Below, one piece after another: positions 1 through 7,934 of a stretch of 64,000 nt of DNA (positions are counted from its first letter, which is position 1; each line of letters opens with the position of its first letter). The stretch covers positions 1-64,000 of the forward strand of contig ONKU01000009.1 of assembly GCA_900318535.1 (NCBI GenBank), written 5' to 3'. A model generated the notes under the pieces. That model searched no databases. It was not told where the DNA came from and saw only the letters and a program-made list of their open reading frames with translations. The DNA is from an uncultured Prevotellaceae bacterium. GTDB taxonomy: Bacteria; Bacteroidota; Bacteroidia; Bacteroidales; Muribaculaceae. The position numbers and the translations under genes are program-made.

Positions 1-30
1 ATTTATTAATCAACTTATTTTTAACGATTT

Positions 31-483
31 ATGAACAAGTACGAAACCGTTTTCATTTTGACTCCCGTTTTGTCTGATGATCAGATGAAGGAAACGGTAG
101 AAAAGTTCAAGAAGGTGCTCACCGACAACGGTGCCACTATCGAGAACGAAGAGAACTGGGGATTGCGCAAACTCGCTTATCCCATCGAGAACAAGAACAC
201 TGGTTTTTACACCCTGATCGAGTTTGAGGGTGAGCCCACCATCGTCGACAAGCTGGAAATCGCTTTCCGCCGCGATGAGAAGGTCATCCGATTCCTCACC
301 TTCCGTTTGGACAAGTACGCCGCTGAGTACGCTGTTAAGCGTCGCGCCGTGCGCAAGGCCAAGCAGGAAGAGCGCGCTGCTCAGGAAGCTGCCGAGAAGG
401 AAGCTGCTGTAGCCGTTGAGGACGCACCCAAGGCCGAGGAGGCTCCCGCAGCTGTTGAGGAAACCCCCGCTGCCGAGGCATGA
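31..483 (+). CDS. rpsF: 30S ribosomal protein bS6
   Basis: Ribosomal protein of the small-subunit platform; pairs with bS18 on 16S rRNA. The first ~105 residues are a standard S6 ferredoxin-like fold (starts [13 protein letters not shown]; later [18 protein letters not shown]). Residues ~103-150 form an extra tail, first basic ([13 protein letters not shown]) and then Ala/Glu/Pro-rich, ending ETPAAEA. At 150 aa it is longer than the usual ~95-115 aa. It heads the rpsF-rpsR-rplI cluster found across bacteria. The start is the first ATG, after an A/T-rich leader without a Shine-Dalgarno, as is usual in Bacteroidetes. Confidence 0.97.
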   Translation: MNKYETVFILTPVLSDDQMKETVEKFKKVLTDNGATIENEENWGLRKLAYPIENKNTGFYTLIEFEGEPTIVDKLEIAFRRDEKVIRFLTFRLDKYAAEYAVKRRAVRKAKQEERAAQEAAEKEAAVAVEDAPKAEEAPAAVEETPAAEA

Positions 484-525
484 GAAAAACCAAACAGTAA
501 AACTTAATTAAGGAAGTAAAAAACA

Positions 526-813
526 ATGGCACAAGAACAACAAAGGCCCTACAACCAGGGCGAAATCCGTTATCTGACTCCCCTGTCGGTTGACACCCGC
601 AAGAAGAAATACTGCCGTTTCAAACGTAGCGGTATCAAGTACATCGACTACAAGGATCCCGAATTCTTGAAGAAGTTCCTCAACGAGCAAGGTAAGATCC
701 TGCCCCGCCGCATCACCGGTACCTCGCTCAAGTTCCAGCGCCGCGTGGCTAAGGCCGTTAAGCGTGCCCGTCACCTGGCTTTGCTGCCCTATGTGACCGA
801 CTTGATGAAATAA
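526..813 (+). CDS. rpsR: 30S ribosomal protein bS18
   Basis: Small-subunit protein that binds bS6 and the platform rRNA. The 95-aa product has the S18 core: [19 protein letters not shown] at residues ~21-39, then [20 protein letters not shown] and a basic C-terminus with [10 protein letters not shown]. It lies 42 bp after rpsF and 31 bp before rplI, so the three are almost certainly co-transcribed. In Bacteroidetes, bS6, bS18 and bS21 are known to line the pocket that sequesters the anti-Shine-Dalgarno end of 16S rRNA. Confidence 0.97.
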   Translation: MAQEQQRPYNQGEIRYLTPLSVDTRKKKYCRFKRSGIKYIDYKDPEFLKKFLNEQGKILPRRITGTSLKFQRRVAKAVKRARHLALLPYVTDLMK

Positions 814-828
814 ACAAAACGATTACAC

Positions 829-836
829 AAAGGAGG
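829..836 (+). promoter_or_regulatory. Strong Shine-Dalgarno before rplI
   Basis: AAAGGAGG ends 8 nt before the rplI ATG at 845. Such a perfect Shine-Dalgarno is uncommon in this phylum, where most starts here have only A/T-rich leaders. Confidence 0.75.
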
Positions 837-844
837 AAACAACT

Positions 845-1441
845 ATGAAGATTATTTTGAAAGAAGATATCGTCAATCTTGGTTTCAAGAACGACGTTGT
901 GGAAGTGAAGAACGGCTACGGCCGCAACTATCTCATTCCTCAGGGCAAGGCTATCCTGGCTACCCCCAGCGCACTCAAGATCCACGCCGAGAACCTGCGT
1001 CAGCAGGCTCACAAGCTGGCTAAGGTGAAGGCCGATGCCGAAGAGGCTGCCAAGGCATTTGAGGGTGTTGCCCTCACCATCCCCGTTAAGGTGAGTCCCA
1101 CCGGTACCATCTACGGTAGTGTTGGCGCTAACCAGATTCACGAGGCTCTGCTCGCTGCTGGTCACAATGTTGACCGCAAGATCGTCAGCGTGCACGAGAC
1201 CGTGAAGACCCCTGGCAAGTACACCGCCATCGTGCGCCTGCACAAGGAGGTTGCTGTCGAGATCCCCTTTGAGGTGATCGCCGAGAACGCTGAGGAGCTC
1301 GCCGCCGAGCGCGCTGCTCGCAAGGCCGAGGAGGCTGCTCACCAGGCTGCTCTCGCTGCCGCTAAGGCTGCCGAGGAAGGTGCTGAAGAGGCTCCCGAAG
1401 AGGGTGAGGCTCCCGCCGAGGAGGCTCCCGCTGCCGAGTAA
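845..1441 (+). CDS. rplI: 50S ribosomal protein bL9
   Basis: Large-subunit protein at the base of the L1 stalk. Residues 1-~148 are a complete bL9: N-terminal domain (MKIILKEDIVNLGFKNDVVEV, NGYGRNYLIPQGKA), connecting helix and C-terminal rRNA-binding domain (TGTIYGSVGANQIHEAL). Residues ~149-198 are an added Ala/Glu/Pro tail ending EEAPAAE, similar in composition to the bS6 tail encoded two genes upstream. Family members are usually ~148-150 aa. The start is well placed behind a Shine-Dalgarno at 829-836. Confidence 0.97.
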   Translation: MKIILKEDIVNLGFKNDVVEVKNGYGRNYLIPQGKAILATPSALKIHAENLRQQAHKLAKVKADAEEAAKAFEGVALTIPVKVSPTGTIYGSVGANQIHEALLAAGHNVDRKIVSVHETVKTPGKYTAIVRLHKEVAVEIPFEVIAENAEELAAERAARKAEEAAHQAALAAAKAAEEGAEEAPEEGEAPAEEAPAAE

Positions 1442-1466
1442 TAAAACAACATGATAACGATGAAGA

Positions 1467-1502
1467 CACCGGTCCTGCTCCACATGGCCGGTGCCTTTTT
1501 TG
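1467..1502 (+). terminator. Intrinsic terminator after rplI
   Basis: CACCGGTC (1467-1474) pairs with GGCCGGTG (1486-1493) with one G-U pair, and is followed by CC and a run of six T. It closes the ribosomal operon 25 bp after the rplI stop. Confidence 0.8.
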
Positions 1503-1535
1503 TATATAAGGTAAACCAGTAACTCGGTTCACTGT

Positions 1536-1554
1536 GCCGCGACGGAGTCGCGGC
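1536..1554. repeat. GC-rich hairpin with GGA triloop
   Basis: GCCGCGAC, loop GGA, GTCGCGGC: a perfect 8-bp stem without a following T-run, so not a typical terminator. It looks like a REP-type intergenic hairpin between the rplI terminator and the Dabb gene. Confidence 0.6.
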
Positions 1555-1594
1555 CATCTAAAGACTAAGGACTAAAAACTAAAAACTAAAAATA
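1555..1594 (+). repeat. Heptamer array up to the Dabb gene start
   Basis: Five in-phase 7-nt units (CATCTAA, AGACTAA, GGACTAA, AAACTAA, AAACTAA) plus five bases lead directly to the ATG at 1595. The same unit type occurs before the starts at 9344 and 41327. Confidence 0.85.
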
Positions 1595-1888
1595 ATGGTC
1601 AAGCATATCGTAATGTTCAAGCTCCAGGGCAGCGACGAGTTGCGTCGCGAGACTGCCCTGCGTTTCAAGGCCGCCCTCGACGCCCTGCCCGAGCAGATCG
1701 ACGTCCTCCAGAGCATCGAAGTCGCCCTGAACGAGAATCCCGCCGAGGACTGGGACATCGTCCTCACCGCCATCGTGCCCACCATGGCCGACGTCGCCAC
1801 CTATGCCAAGCATCCCGCCCACGTGGCTGCCGCAGCCATCATCAAGGAGGTGAAAGAACTCCGCGCCTGCGTCGACTATAATTGCTAG
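1595..1888 (+). CDS. Dabb (stress-responsive A/B barrel) domain protein
   Basis: Small cytosolic 97-aa protein covering one Dabb domain: opening strand MVKHIVMFKLQG, helix ELRRETALRFKAALDALPEQIDVLQSIEV, core DIVLTAIVPTMADVATYAKHPAHVAAAAII and C-terminal VKELRACVDYNC. Dabb proteins are dimeric ferredoxin-like barrels; a few are catalytic, and the function of most bacterial ones is unknown. It is separated from rplI by a terminator and closed by its own terminator, so it appears monocistronic. No substrate can be inferred. Confidence 0.85.
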   Translation: MVKHIVMFKLQGSDELRRETALRFKAALDALPEQIDVLQSIEVALNENPAEDWDIVLTAIVPTMADVATYAKHPAHVAAAAIIKEVKELRACVDYNC

Positions 1889-1931
1889 TATAGTTGCAGC
1901 AAGCAAAGGCCAAGCGACTTTAATAAAAAAA

Positions 1932-1958
1932 ACGGAGTCCCGATACACGGGGCTCCGT
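1932..1958. terminator. Bidirectional terminator
   Basis: ACGGAGTCCCG (1932-1942) pairs with CGGGGCTCCGT (1948-1958) around a 5-nt loop with one wobble. It is flanked by an A-run before and a T-run after, so it can serve both the Dabb gene and the convergent dockerin-protein gene. Confidence 0.85.
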
Positions 1959-1986
1959 CTTTTTTAGTTCAGATGATTCGAGAAGA

Positions 1987-3555
1987 TTACTCGTTGGGCA
2001 GTTCGGGAACAATGGCACCGAAGCCGATCTCTTTAGTTTCAGGATCGAAGGTGATTGTAACAATGTAAACAGTCATCGGATCATACTCAGATCCAATGAG
2101 AGTTACATAGTTGCTTTCGGGCCATGAGCCGTTGTTCCAGCTGTGGTCTTGAACAACCTTGAACTCGACGTTTGTAGCTCCAGATGCTGCATAACCTTCA
2201 TATTTCCAGGTATATTTGCCGTCAGCGCCCTTTACCATGTCGTTGTCCTCGTTGGCGGCATTCCATTCGCTGCCAAAAAGTGAGGAGGGTGCACCAGCTA
2301 CAGTGTAGGTGTGCTCAACGGGATCGATGCTACCGGTCTTGGTCAGCGTGCAGGAGATGCGGGCATTTTCTTCAGCACCGGGATTGAAGGTGATAACGAT
2401 GGTGTAGATACCTTCCTCGGCTACGTTAGCAACATAGTTGTTGCCTTCACCGATGGGCCACTCATAAGCGCTCCAGTCGTGGTTGCCCACAACCTTGAAT
2501 TCAAAGTTGCCAGTCAGGGTAACGTTTTCCTTGCTCCAGGTGTAAACGCCATCAGCACCCTTAACCATGTCGTTGCTCTCATCGGTGGGGTCCCAGTTGC
2601 TGCCAAAGACAGACTCAACGCCTGCAATGGTGTAAGTCATCTCCTCGACAGGCCAGTTACCGCTCAACAGGAAGTCGATCAGGGTGGTCACGTCACTGAT
2701 GGTGACGTTGCCGTCCTTGTCGCAGTCGGCAGTGGCGGGAGCGGTTTCGCCGCTCAGCAGGTAGTCAATCAGGGTGGTCACGTCACTGATGGTAACGTTG
2801 CCGTCACGGTCCACGTCGCCACGAATCTCGGGAATCACCTCCTGAACCAAGGTCAGCTCGCAGTTGACGTCCTTGTTGTCGGCGTTGAAGGTAATCTTCA
2901 CGTCATAGATACCATCAGCATCAACGGCCTGGAAGTAGTCGTTGGCGGGATAAGCAATGTCCCAGCTGTGGTTGGCGGTAACCTTAAAGGAGAAAGAACC
3001 GGCTGCAAGCTCAACGTTCTTCTTCTCCCAAGTGTAAAGACCCTCAACGAGCGTCATGTCGTTGTCGGCGTTGGCGGGATCCCAAGTGGTACCGAACAGG
3101 ACAGCACTGCTACCAGCAACGGTGTAAACGTCCTCGGAGATGGGGGCTACATAACCCTCAACTTTGAACTGCATGTTCTCCAGATCAAAGGTAATGGTGT
3201 ATTCTTCGCCAGTGCCGGTGAACTTGTAGCTGCCGTTGCCGTTACCCTGTTTCTGGGTCGTGATCCATTCGCCAGCGTTAACAACCTGATCGGCACCAGT
3301 GGTGGGGCCATAACGATATTGGCCGTTGAAGACATCCCAGTCAGCATCGAGATTCTCAGCAAAGCAGAAGTAAACAGCGCCGGTTACAGTAGCTTTGAAA
3401 GTGTAAACGCCATTACCGCTATCGAGCATCTCAACACCCTTGGAGGGATCCCAGCCCTCACCAAAAGGTTCGTTACCTACAAGGTACATTGCTGCATTGG
3501 CGTTCAAGCCAACGAGAGCAATCAACATAGATAAAATTAAAGTTAATTTTTTCAT
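1987..3555 (-). CDS. Secreted dockerin-like, beta-sandwich repeat protein
   Basis: 522-aa exported protein with a signal peptide (MKKLTLILSMLIALVGLNANA, cleavage about residue 21). Four related modules follow at ~22-135, ~142-238, ~306-406 and ~416-515. The last three open YT[VI]AG...FG..WDP/WNA...NDM and include an F-KV...HSW/HDW stretch, resembling carbohydrate-binding beta-sandwiches (SusE/SusF-like or CBM-like; inference). Between modules two and three, residues 246-300 carry two near-identical dockerin-type calcium-loop repeats (DxDxDGNVTISDVTTLIDxLLSG). No catalytic motif is seen and there is no cysteine lipobox. No cohesin gene lies in the window, so the repeats may serve structure or calcium binding. 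Confidence 0.75.
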   Translation of the reverse strand: MKKLTLILSMLIALVGLNANAAMYLVGNEPFGEGWDPSKGVEMLDSGNGVYTFKATVTGAVYFCFAENLDADWDVFNGQYRYGPTTGADQVVNAGEWITTQKQGNGNGSYKFTGTGEEYTITFDLENMQFKVEGYVAPISEDVYTVAGSSAVLFGTTWDPANADNDMTLVEGLYTWEKKNVELAAGSFSFKVTANHSWDIAYPANDYFQAVDADGIYDVKITFNADNKDVNCELTLVQEVIPEIRGDVDRDGNVTISDVTTLIDYLLSGETAPATADCDKDGNVTISDVTTLIDFLLSGNWPVEEMTYTIAGVESVFGSNWDPTDESNDMVKGADGVYTWSKENVTLTGNFEFKVVGNHDWSAYEWPIGEGNNYVANVAEEGIYTIVITFNPGAEENARISCTLTKTGSIDPVEHTYTVAGAPSSLFGSEWNAANEDNDMVKGADGKYTWKYEGYAASGATNVEFKVVQDHSWNNGSWPESNYVTLIGSEYDPMTVYIVTITFDPETKEIGFGAIVPELPNE

Positions 3556-3627
3556 GCTTGTAAAAATTGGTTATAAATTAAACAATAAAGTGGTTTGTTC
3601 CTAGTACCTGAAACTTTTAAAGTCGTT

Positions 3628-3635
3628 CAAAATTA
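3628..3635 (-). promoter_or_regulatory. -7 element for the dockerin-protein gene
   Basis: The minus strand reads TAATTTTG, matching Bacteroidetes TAnnTTTG, 72 nt before the start at 3555. No clear TTG lies at the expected distance, so support is partial. The rest of 3556-3751 is A/T-rich without a gene. Confidence 0.45.
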
Positions 3636-3751
3636 CAAACATAATTCATAAACACATTATTTAATAAGCACTTTTTTTTCAAATTCTTACGCAATCGTTT
3701 GCGCTTGACCTGCTGGCCAAGTGTCTGTTTTCGTCTCTATGTTTTCCTGTT

Positions 3752-5044
3752 TTAAAGCTTGCCCATCAATTCAAACGGCAGGGCCTGGGTAATGTGGACC
3801 TGGGCAAAATCTCCGATGGATAGGGGCTTTTCTTTGCTGATGAGCACTTCGGGATCGACTTCTGGGCTGTCCCACTGGGTGCGTCCCACATAGTAATCCT
3901 CTTCCTCGCGGTCAACAATCACCTTGAGGGTCCGGCCCACCTTCTGCTCCTGAATCTCCATCGAGATGTCCTCTTGCAGGGCCATGAGTTGTTGCAGGCG
4001 TTCCTGCTTCACTTCCTGCGGGATGTCGTCGCTCAGGTGTTCGGCAGCCCATGTGCCGGCTTCCTCGCTGTAGGCAAACGCGCCCATGCGCTCAAAGCGT
4101 GCCTCGCGCGTGAAGTCCATCAGTTCCTCAAATTCCTGCTCTCCCTCGCCAGGGAACCCCACCATCAGGGTGGTGCGGATGTGGATGCCCGGCACCTCGC
4201 GGCGCAGGCGTGCCAGCAGTTCGAGTGTCTCTTGGCGGCCGATGTGGCGGCGCATGTTGGTCAGCACCTTGTCGCTGATGTGCTGCAAGGCGATGTCCAG
4301 ATAGCTGCACACGTTGTCGCGGCTCGCCATCACGGGCAGGATGTCATAGGGGAATTGGGTGGGGTAGGCATAGTGCAGGCGGATCCATTCCACGCCCTGT
4401 ATGTCGGCCATGCGGTCGATGAGTTCGGGCAGCATCATGCGTCCCTCAAGGTCCATGCCGTAGGAGGAGAGGTCCTGGGCAATGACGTTGAACTCTTTCA
4501 CGCCGCTATCGGCCAGACGTCTCACCTCGTCGAGCAGTTGCTGCATGGGTACTGACGTGTGACGGCCGGTAATCAATGGAATGGCGCAGAAGGCGCAGAA
4601 CCGGTTGCAGCCTTCCGAGATTTTCAGGTAGCAGTAGTGGCTGGGGGTGGTCAAGTGGCGTTCATGGGCCAGGTCGTCGCGATAGGCGTGCCCCAGGTCG
4701 GCGAGCATGCCTTTCCAGTCAAATTTGCCGTAGAAACGGTCCACTTCGGGCAGCGCTTCGATGAGGTCGGCACGGAATCGCTCGCTCAGGCAACCCATCA
4801 CAAACAGGTTGCGGATTTTGCTCTCGCGCTTGGCCTCACCCAGGCGCAGGATCGTGTCGATAGACTCCTGTTGGGCGTCGGCGATAAAGCCGCAGGTGTT
4901 GACCACCACAATCTCGCCGTCAACACGGTCGGCATTGTGTGCCACGCGGTAGCCCGACGCCTCCAGTTGGCGCATCAGGTGCTCGCTGTCCACAAGATTC
5001 TTGGAACAGCCCAGCGAGATAATGTCAATCTTGTTCCTCCTCAT
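3752..5044 (-). CDS. rimO: Ribosomal protein uS12 methylthiotransferase RimO
   Basis: Radical-SAM enzyme that methylthiolates the conserved aspartate of ribosomal protein uS12. At 430 aa it has the full three-domain layout: N-terminal MTTase domain (DIISLGCSKNLVDSEHLM; VVNTCGFI), radical-SAM core with the CxxxCxxC cluster in GCNRFCAFCAIPL, and C-terminal TRAM domain (VIVDREEEDYYVGRTQWDSPEVD). The NTCGFI and GCSKNLVDSE motifs favour RimO over MiaB. It starts 26 bp after the ftsY stop on the same strand, so the two form an operon. Confidence 0.96.
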   Translation of the reverse strand: MRRNKIDIISLGCSKNLVDSEHLMRQLEASGYRVAHNADRVDGEIVVVNTCGFIADAQQESIDTILRLGEAKRESKIRNLFVMGCLSERFRADLIEALPEVDRFYGKFDWKGMLADLGHAYRDDLAHERHLTTPSHYCYLKISEGCNRFCAFCAIPLITGRHTSVPMQQLLDEVRRLADSGVKEFNVIAQDLSSYGMDLEGRMMLPELIDRMADIQGVEWIRLHYAYPTQFPYDILPVMASRDNVCSYLDIALQHISDKVLTNMRRHIGRQETLELLARLRREVPGIHIRTTLMVGFPGEGEQEFEELMDFTREARFERMGAFAYSEEAGTWAAEHLSDDIPQEVKQERLQQLMALQEDISMEIQEQKVGRTLKVIVDREEEDYYVGRTQWDSPEVDPEVLISKEKPLSIGDFAQVHITQALPFELMGKL

Positions 5045-5070
5045 GCGACCCGTTCTATCCGTTCGTTCCG

Positions 5071-6036
5071 TTACTCGTTCGTCACCCCGAACAGCGATTT
5101 CACAAACTCACGCTTGTTGAAAATCTGCAGGTCGGTCATCTGCTCTCCCAAGCCGATGTATTTCACGGGAATCTGGAACTGGTCGCTCACGCCTATGACC
5201 ACGCCTCCCTTGGCAGTGCCGTCGAGCTTGGTGATAGCCAGGGCGTTGACCTCGGTAGCTGCCGAGAACTGCTTGGCCTGTTCAAAGGCGTTCTGGCCCG
5301 TAGAGCCGTCAAGCACGAGCAGTACCTCTTGCGGAGCATCGGGCAGCACCTTGCGCATGGTGTTCTTGATCTTGGTCAGCTGGTTCATCAGGCTCACGTT
5401 GTTGTGCAGGCGGCCGGCGGTGTCGATGATGACGACGTCGGCATTCTGTGCTTTGGCGCTCTGTACGGCATCATAGGCCACAGCGGCGGGGTCGGTGCCC
5501 ATCTTGTGCTTGATGACGGGAACGCCCACGCGGTTGCCCCAAATTTCCAACTGCTCGTCGGCAGCGGCGCGGTAGGTGTCGGCAGCACCCAGGACGACCT
5601 TGTTGCCGGCCTGTTTGAACTGGTAGGCGAGCTTGCCGATGGTGGTCGTCTTGCCCACGCCGTTCACGCCCACAACCATGATGACATAGGGCTTGCTGTC
5701 CTCGGGCACGGTGAAGTCCTCGAGTTCGGCATTGTTGTTATCGGCGAGCATCTGCGAGATTTCGTCACACAGCAGCTCGTTCAGCTCCTCGGTGCCCACA
5801 TATTTGTCGCGGGCTACACGGGCTTGCAGTCGGTCGATGATTTTGACCGTGGTATCAACGCCCACGTCACTGGTGACGAACACTTCCTCGAGATTGTCGA
5901 GCACATCGTCGTCAACGGTCGATTTGCCGGCCACGGCATGCTTGATTTTCTCAAACACGCCCTGTTTGGTCTTTTCCAGACCCTTGTCGAGGGTCTCTTT
6001 CTTCTCACGCGAGAATATTTTTTTGAACAGTCCCAT
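5071..6036 (-). CDS. ftsY: Signal recognition particle receptor FtsY
   Basis: SRP-receptor GTPase that docks ribosome-nascent chains at the inner membrane. The 321-aa protein has the N domain and G domain: P-loop GVNGVGKTTTIGKLAYQ, DTYRAAA, DTAGRLHNN and TKLDGTAKGG. The acidic A domain is almost absent (only MGLFKKIFSREKKETLDKG), as is usual in Bacteroidetes. It is the first gene of the ftsY-rimO unit, with a promoter element at 6069-6076. Confidence 0.97.
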   Translation of the reverse strand: MGLFKKIFSREKKETLDKGLEKTKQGVFEKIKHAVAGKSTVDDDVLDNLEEVFVTSDVGVDTTVKIIDRLQARVARDKYVGTEELNELLCDEISQMLADNNNAELEDFTVPEDSKPYVIMVVGVNGVGKTTTIGKLAYQFKQAGNKVVLGAADTYRAAADEQLEIWGNRVGVPVIKHKMGTDPAAVAYDAVQSAKAQNADVVIIDTAGRLHNNVSLMNQLTKIKNTMRKVLPDAPQEVLLVLDGSTGQNAFEQAKQFSAATEVNALAITKLDGTAKGGVVIGVSDQFQIPVKYIGLGEQMTDLQIFNKREFVKSLFGVTNE

Positions 6037-6068
6037 ATCTATTTCGTTCGTTATTTGATATTTGAGTG

Positions 6069-6076
6069 CAAAGGTA
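6069..6076 (-). promoter_or_regulatory. -7 element for ftsY-rimO
   Basis: The minus strand reads TACCTTTG, 33 nt before the ftsY start; CAT at 6096-6098 (ATG on the minus strand) is a poor match to the -33 TTG. Confidence 0.5.
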
Positions 6077-6115
6077 CAACTTTTTCTTGCGCTCGCATGA
6101 TGAGCATGCTGTTTT

Positions 6116-6147
6116 TTTGCCGATGTGGGTATCTTTCACTATCTTTG
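6116..6147 (+). promoter_or_regulatory. Promoter of the esterase-fucosidase-dipeptidase cluster
   Basis: TTTG at 6116-6119, 20 nt, TATCTTTG at 6140-6147: a good Bacteroidetes sigma-ABfr-type promoter 23 nt before the ATG at 6171. It also argues against an upstream in-frame ATG at 6066. Confidence 0.7.
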
Positions 6148-6170
6148 CGCTCGTCAATGATATTAAAGAT

Positions 6171-7934
6171 ATGAAACGATTGGTGATATATTTGCTCATG
6201 CTCGCAGTGCTGGCGGCCTGCGGCACAAAGCAGGATGAGCAGTCGGCAATCCCGTCACCGCTGGAGCAGGAAATGCAGGCGCTCTATGGCGAGAACAAGG
6301 TCATCGAGGGTGATTACCCCGATTCGCTGGCTGTCGAGGCCGCCAACGGCATCTTCGTGGGCCAGCGTGATAGCAATCTGCTCGCATTCAAGGGCATCCC
6401 CTATGCCTTGCAACCCACAGGAGACCGCCGCTGGCAAGTCGCTAAGCCGGAGCCCGACAGCCGTCTCGTGCGCGAGGCCAAATACTTCGGTCACAGTGCG
6501 ATTCAATGGCGCAGCCAGGGCAACGGCGCCTCCTTGTATAAGCAAGGTGAGGACTGCCTGACCCTGAACGTGTGGACGGCAGCCGACGGCATGCGCAGTG
6601 CCCGCCGTCCCGTGATGGTGTGGATTCACGGGGGCTCCTATGTGAACAACGGCACGGCCAATCCGCGTGACTGGGGTGATAAATTCGTCAAGGCTCACCC
6701 CGAGGTCGTCATGGTTTCAATCAATTACCGATTGGGCCTGTTGGGCTTCCTGGACCTTTCCTCATTGCCCGACGGCAAGGACTATGCCTACAGCGGCAAT
6801 CTGGGCATTCTCGACCAGGTGGAGGCGTTGCGCTGGGTGAAGCGCAACATAGCGGCATTCGGCGGTGACCCCACCAATGTGACCATTGCGGGACACTCGG
6901 CGGGGGCGGGCAGTGTCGCCCTGCTTGCCAGCATCGATGAGGCGCAGGGCTTGTTCCGCCGCGCCATCATGCAGAGCGGCAGCGTGGCGTTCACCAGTAG
7001 CCGCGAGGACTGCCAGCGCCTGACCAAACGTGTGCTCGATGCTACGGGAGCCAAGACCGTTGCCGACCTGCAGGCACTTTCAGCCGACGACATCATCGCT
7101 CTCAATGACAAGGTGGGCAAGTTTTACCGTTTTCCCGAGCGTGACGGCGCTCTCATACCCGAGGATCCCTACAGCCGTTTCGACGGCTTCAACGCGGGCA
7201 TCGACATGCTCATCGGCTCCACCCTCGACGAGGCGCGCTACTGGATTGACGCCATGGGCGGCGAGGAGGACTTTGAATTGGCGACAAAGCTATGGTATCG
7301 CTATATCGTCATGTCGCTCGACAGTGTCCAGCGCAGTGGTGCCGCTCGTTACCTTGATTATGACGAGAATTTTTATAATCGAGAGCAACCCGAGGTTGAC
7401 TTCTTGAACGACTTGATGTTCCGCGGTCCCGCCATCGAGATGGCACAGCGTCATGCGGCATCGGGTGGCAAGACATATATGTATCTGTGGACTAAGCCGT
7501 TGAATGCTCCAGTCTATGGCGCTTGTCATGGCAGCGAAGTTTGCTATGTCCTGAACACAGGTCGCCAGATTAAAACTGAAGAAACGCCTGACTCTGCCTT
7601 GGCAGCCGAGGTGCAGCAGATGTGGGTCAACTTTGCTACTACCGGCAATCCCAGTACGCCACAGCATTACTGGCCTGCCTACGAGACTATCCAGCGGACC
7701 ACGATGATACTTGACGACAACATGGGTGTCGATAAGAGCGGTGAATCCGAGGAAATGCGTTTCATCGCTCCACTCATGAAGGAATACATTTCGCCCATCT
7801 TCAGTGACCTGCTCGACAAGGCGCCGTGGTATGTCGGCATTGCTATCGGCGCGGCCATCGCTACCCTGTTGCTGCTCATCTGGCTCATCTTCAAGGTGCG
7901 CCGCATCTTCAAGAAAAATAAGAATTCCCATTAA
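6171..7934 (+). CDS. Carboxylesterase type B lipoprotein with C-terminal membrane helix
   Basis: Exported alpha/beta-hydrolase of the carboxylesterase/para-nitrobenzyl-esterase family, 587 aa. The start MKRLVIYLLMLAVLAACG gives a lipoprotein signal with lipobox LAAC. The triad is visible: Ser243 in GHSAGAG, Glu354 in STLDEARYW and His453 in ACHGSEV; the oxyanion-hole motif is WIHGGSYVNNG. Unusually, the C-terminus has a hydrophobic helix (about 545-570, IAIGAAIATLLLLIWLIF) followed by a basic tail (KVRRIFKKNKNSH), suggesting anchoring at both ends. It is the first gene of a plus-strand group with the fucosidase and C69 peptidase. The natural ester is unknown; sugar esters on host glycans are a guess from context. 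Confidence 0.88.
   Translation: MKRLVIYLLMLAVLAACGTKQDEQSAIPSPLEQEMQALYGENKVIEGDYPDSLAVEAANGIFVGQRDSNLLAFKGIPYALQPTGDRRWQVAKPEPDSRLVREAKYFGHSAIQWRSQGNGASLYKQGEDCLTLNVWTAADGMRSARRPVMVWIHGGSYVNNGTANPRDWGDKFVKAHPEVVMVSINYRLGLLGFLDLSSLPDGKDYAYSGNLGILDQVEALRWVKRNIAAFGGDPTNVTIAGHSAGAGSVALLASIDEAQGLFRRAIMQSGSVAFTSSREDCQRLTKRVLDATGAKTVADLQALSADDIIALNDKVGKFYRFPERDGALIPEDPYSRFDGFNAGIDMLIGSTLDEARYWIDAMGGEEDFELATKLWYRYIVMSLDSVQRSGAARYLDYDENFYNREQPEVDFLNDLMFRGPAIEMAQRHAASGGKTYMYLWTKPLNAPVYGACHGSEVCYVLNTGRQIKTEETPDSALAAEVQQMWVNFATTGNPSTPQHYWPAYETIQRTTMILDDNMGVDKSGESEEMRFIAPLMKEYISPIFSDLLDKAPWYVGIAIGAAIATLLLLIWLIFKVRRIFKKNKNSH

Noticed and set aside
2311..3534. 407-codon plus-strand open frame over the dockerin-protein gene
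   Set aside because: Opposite strand encodes clear signal peptide, modules and dockerin repeats; this frame does not.
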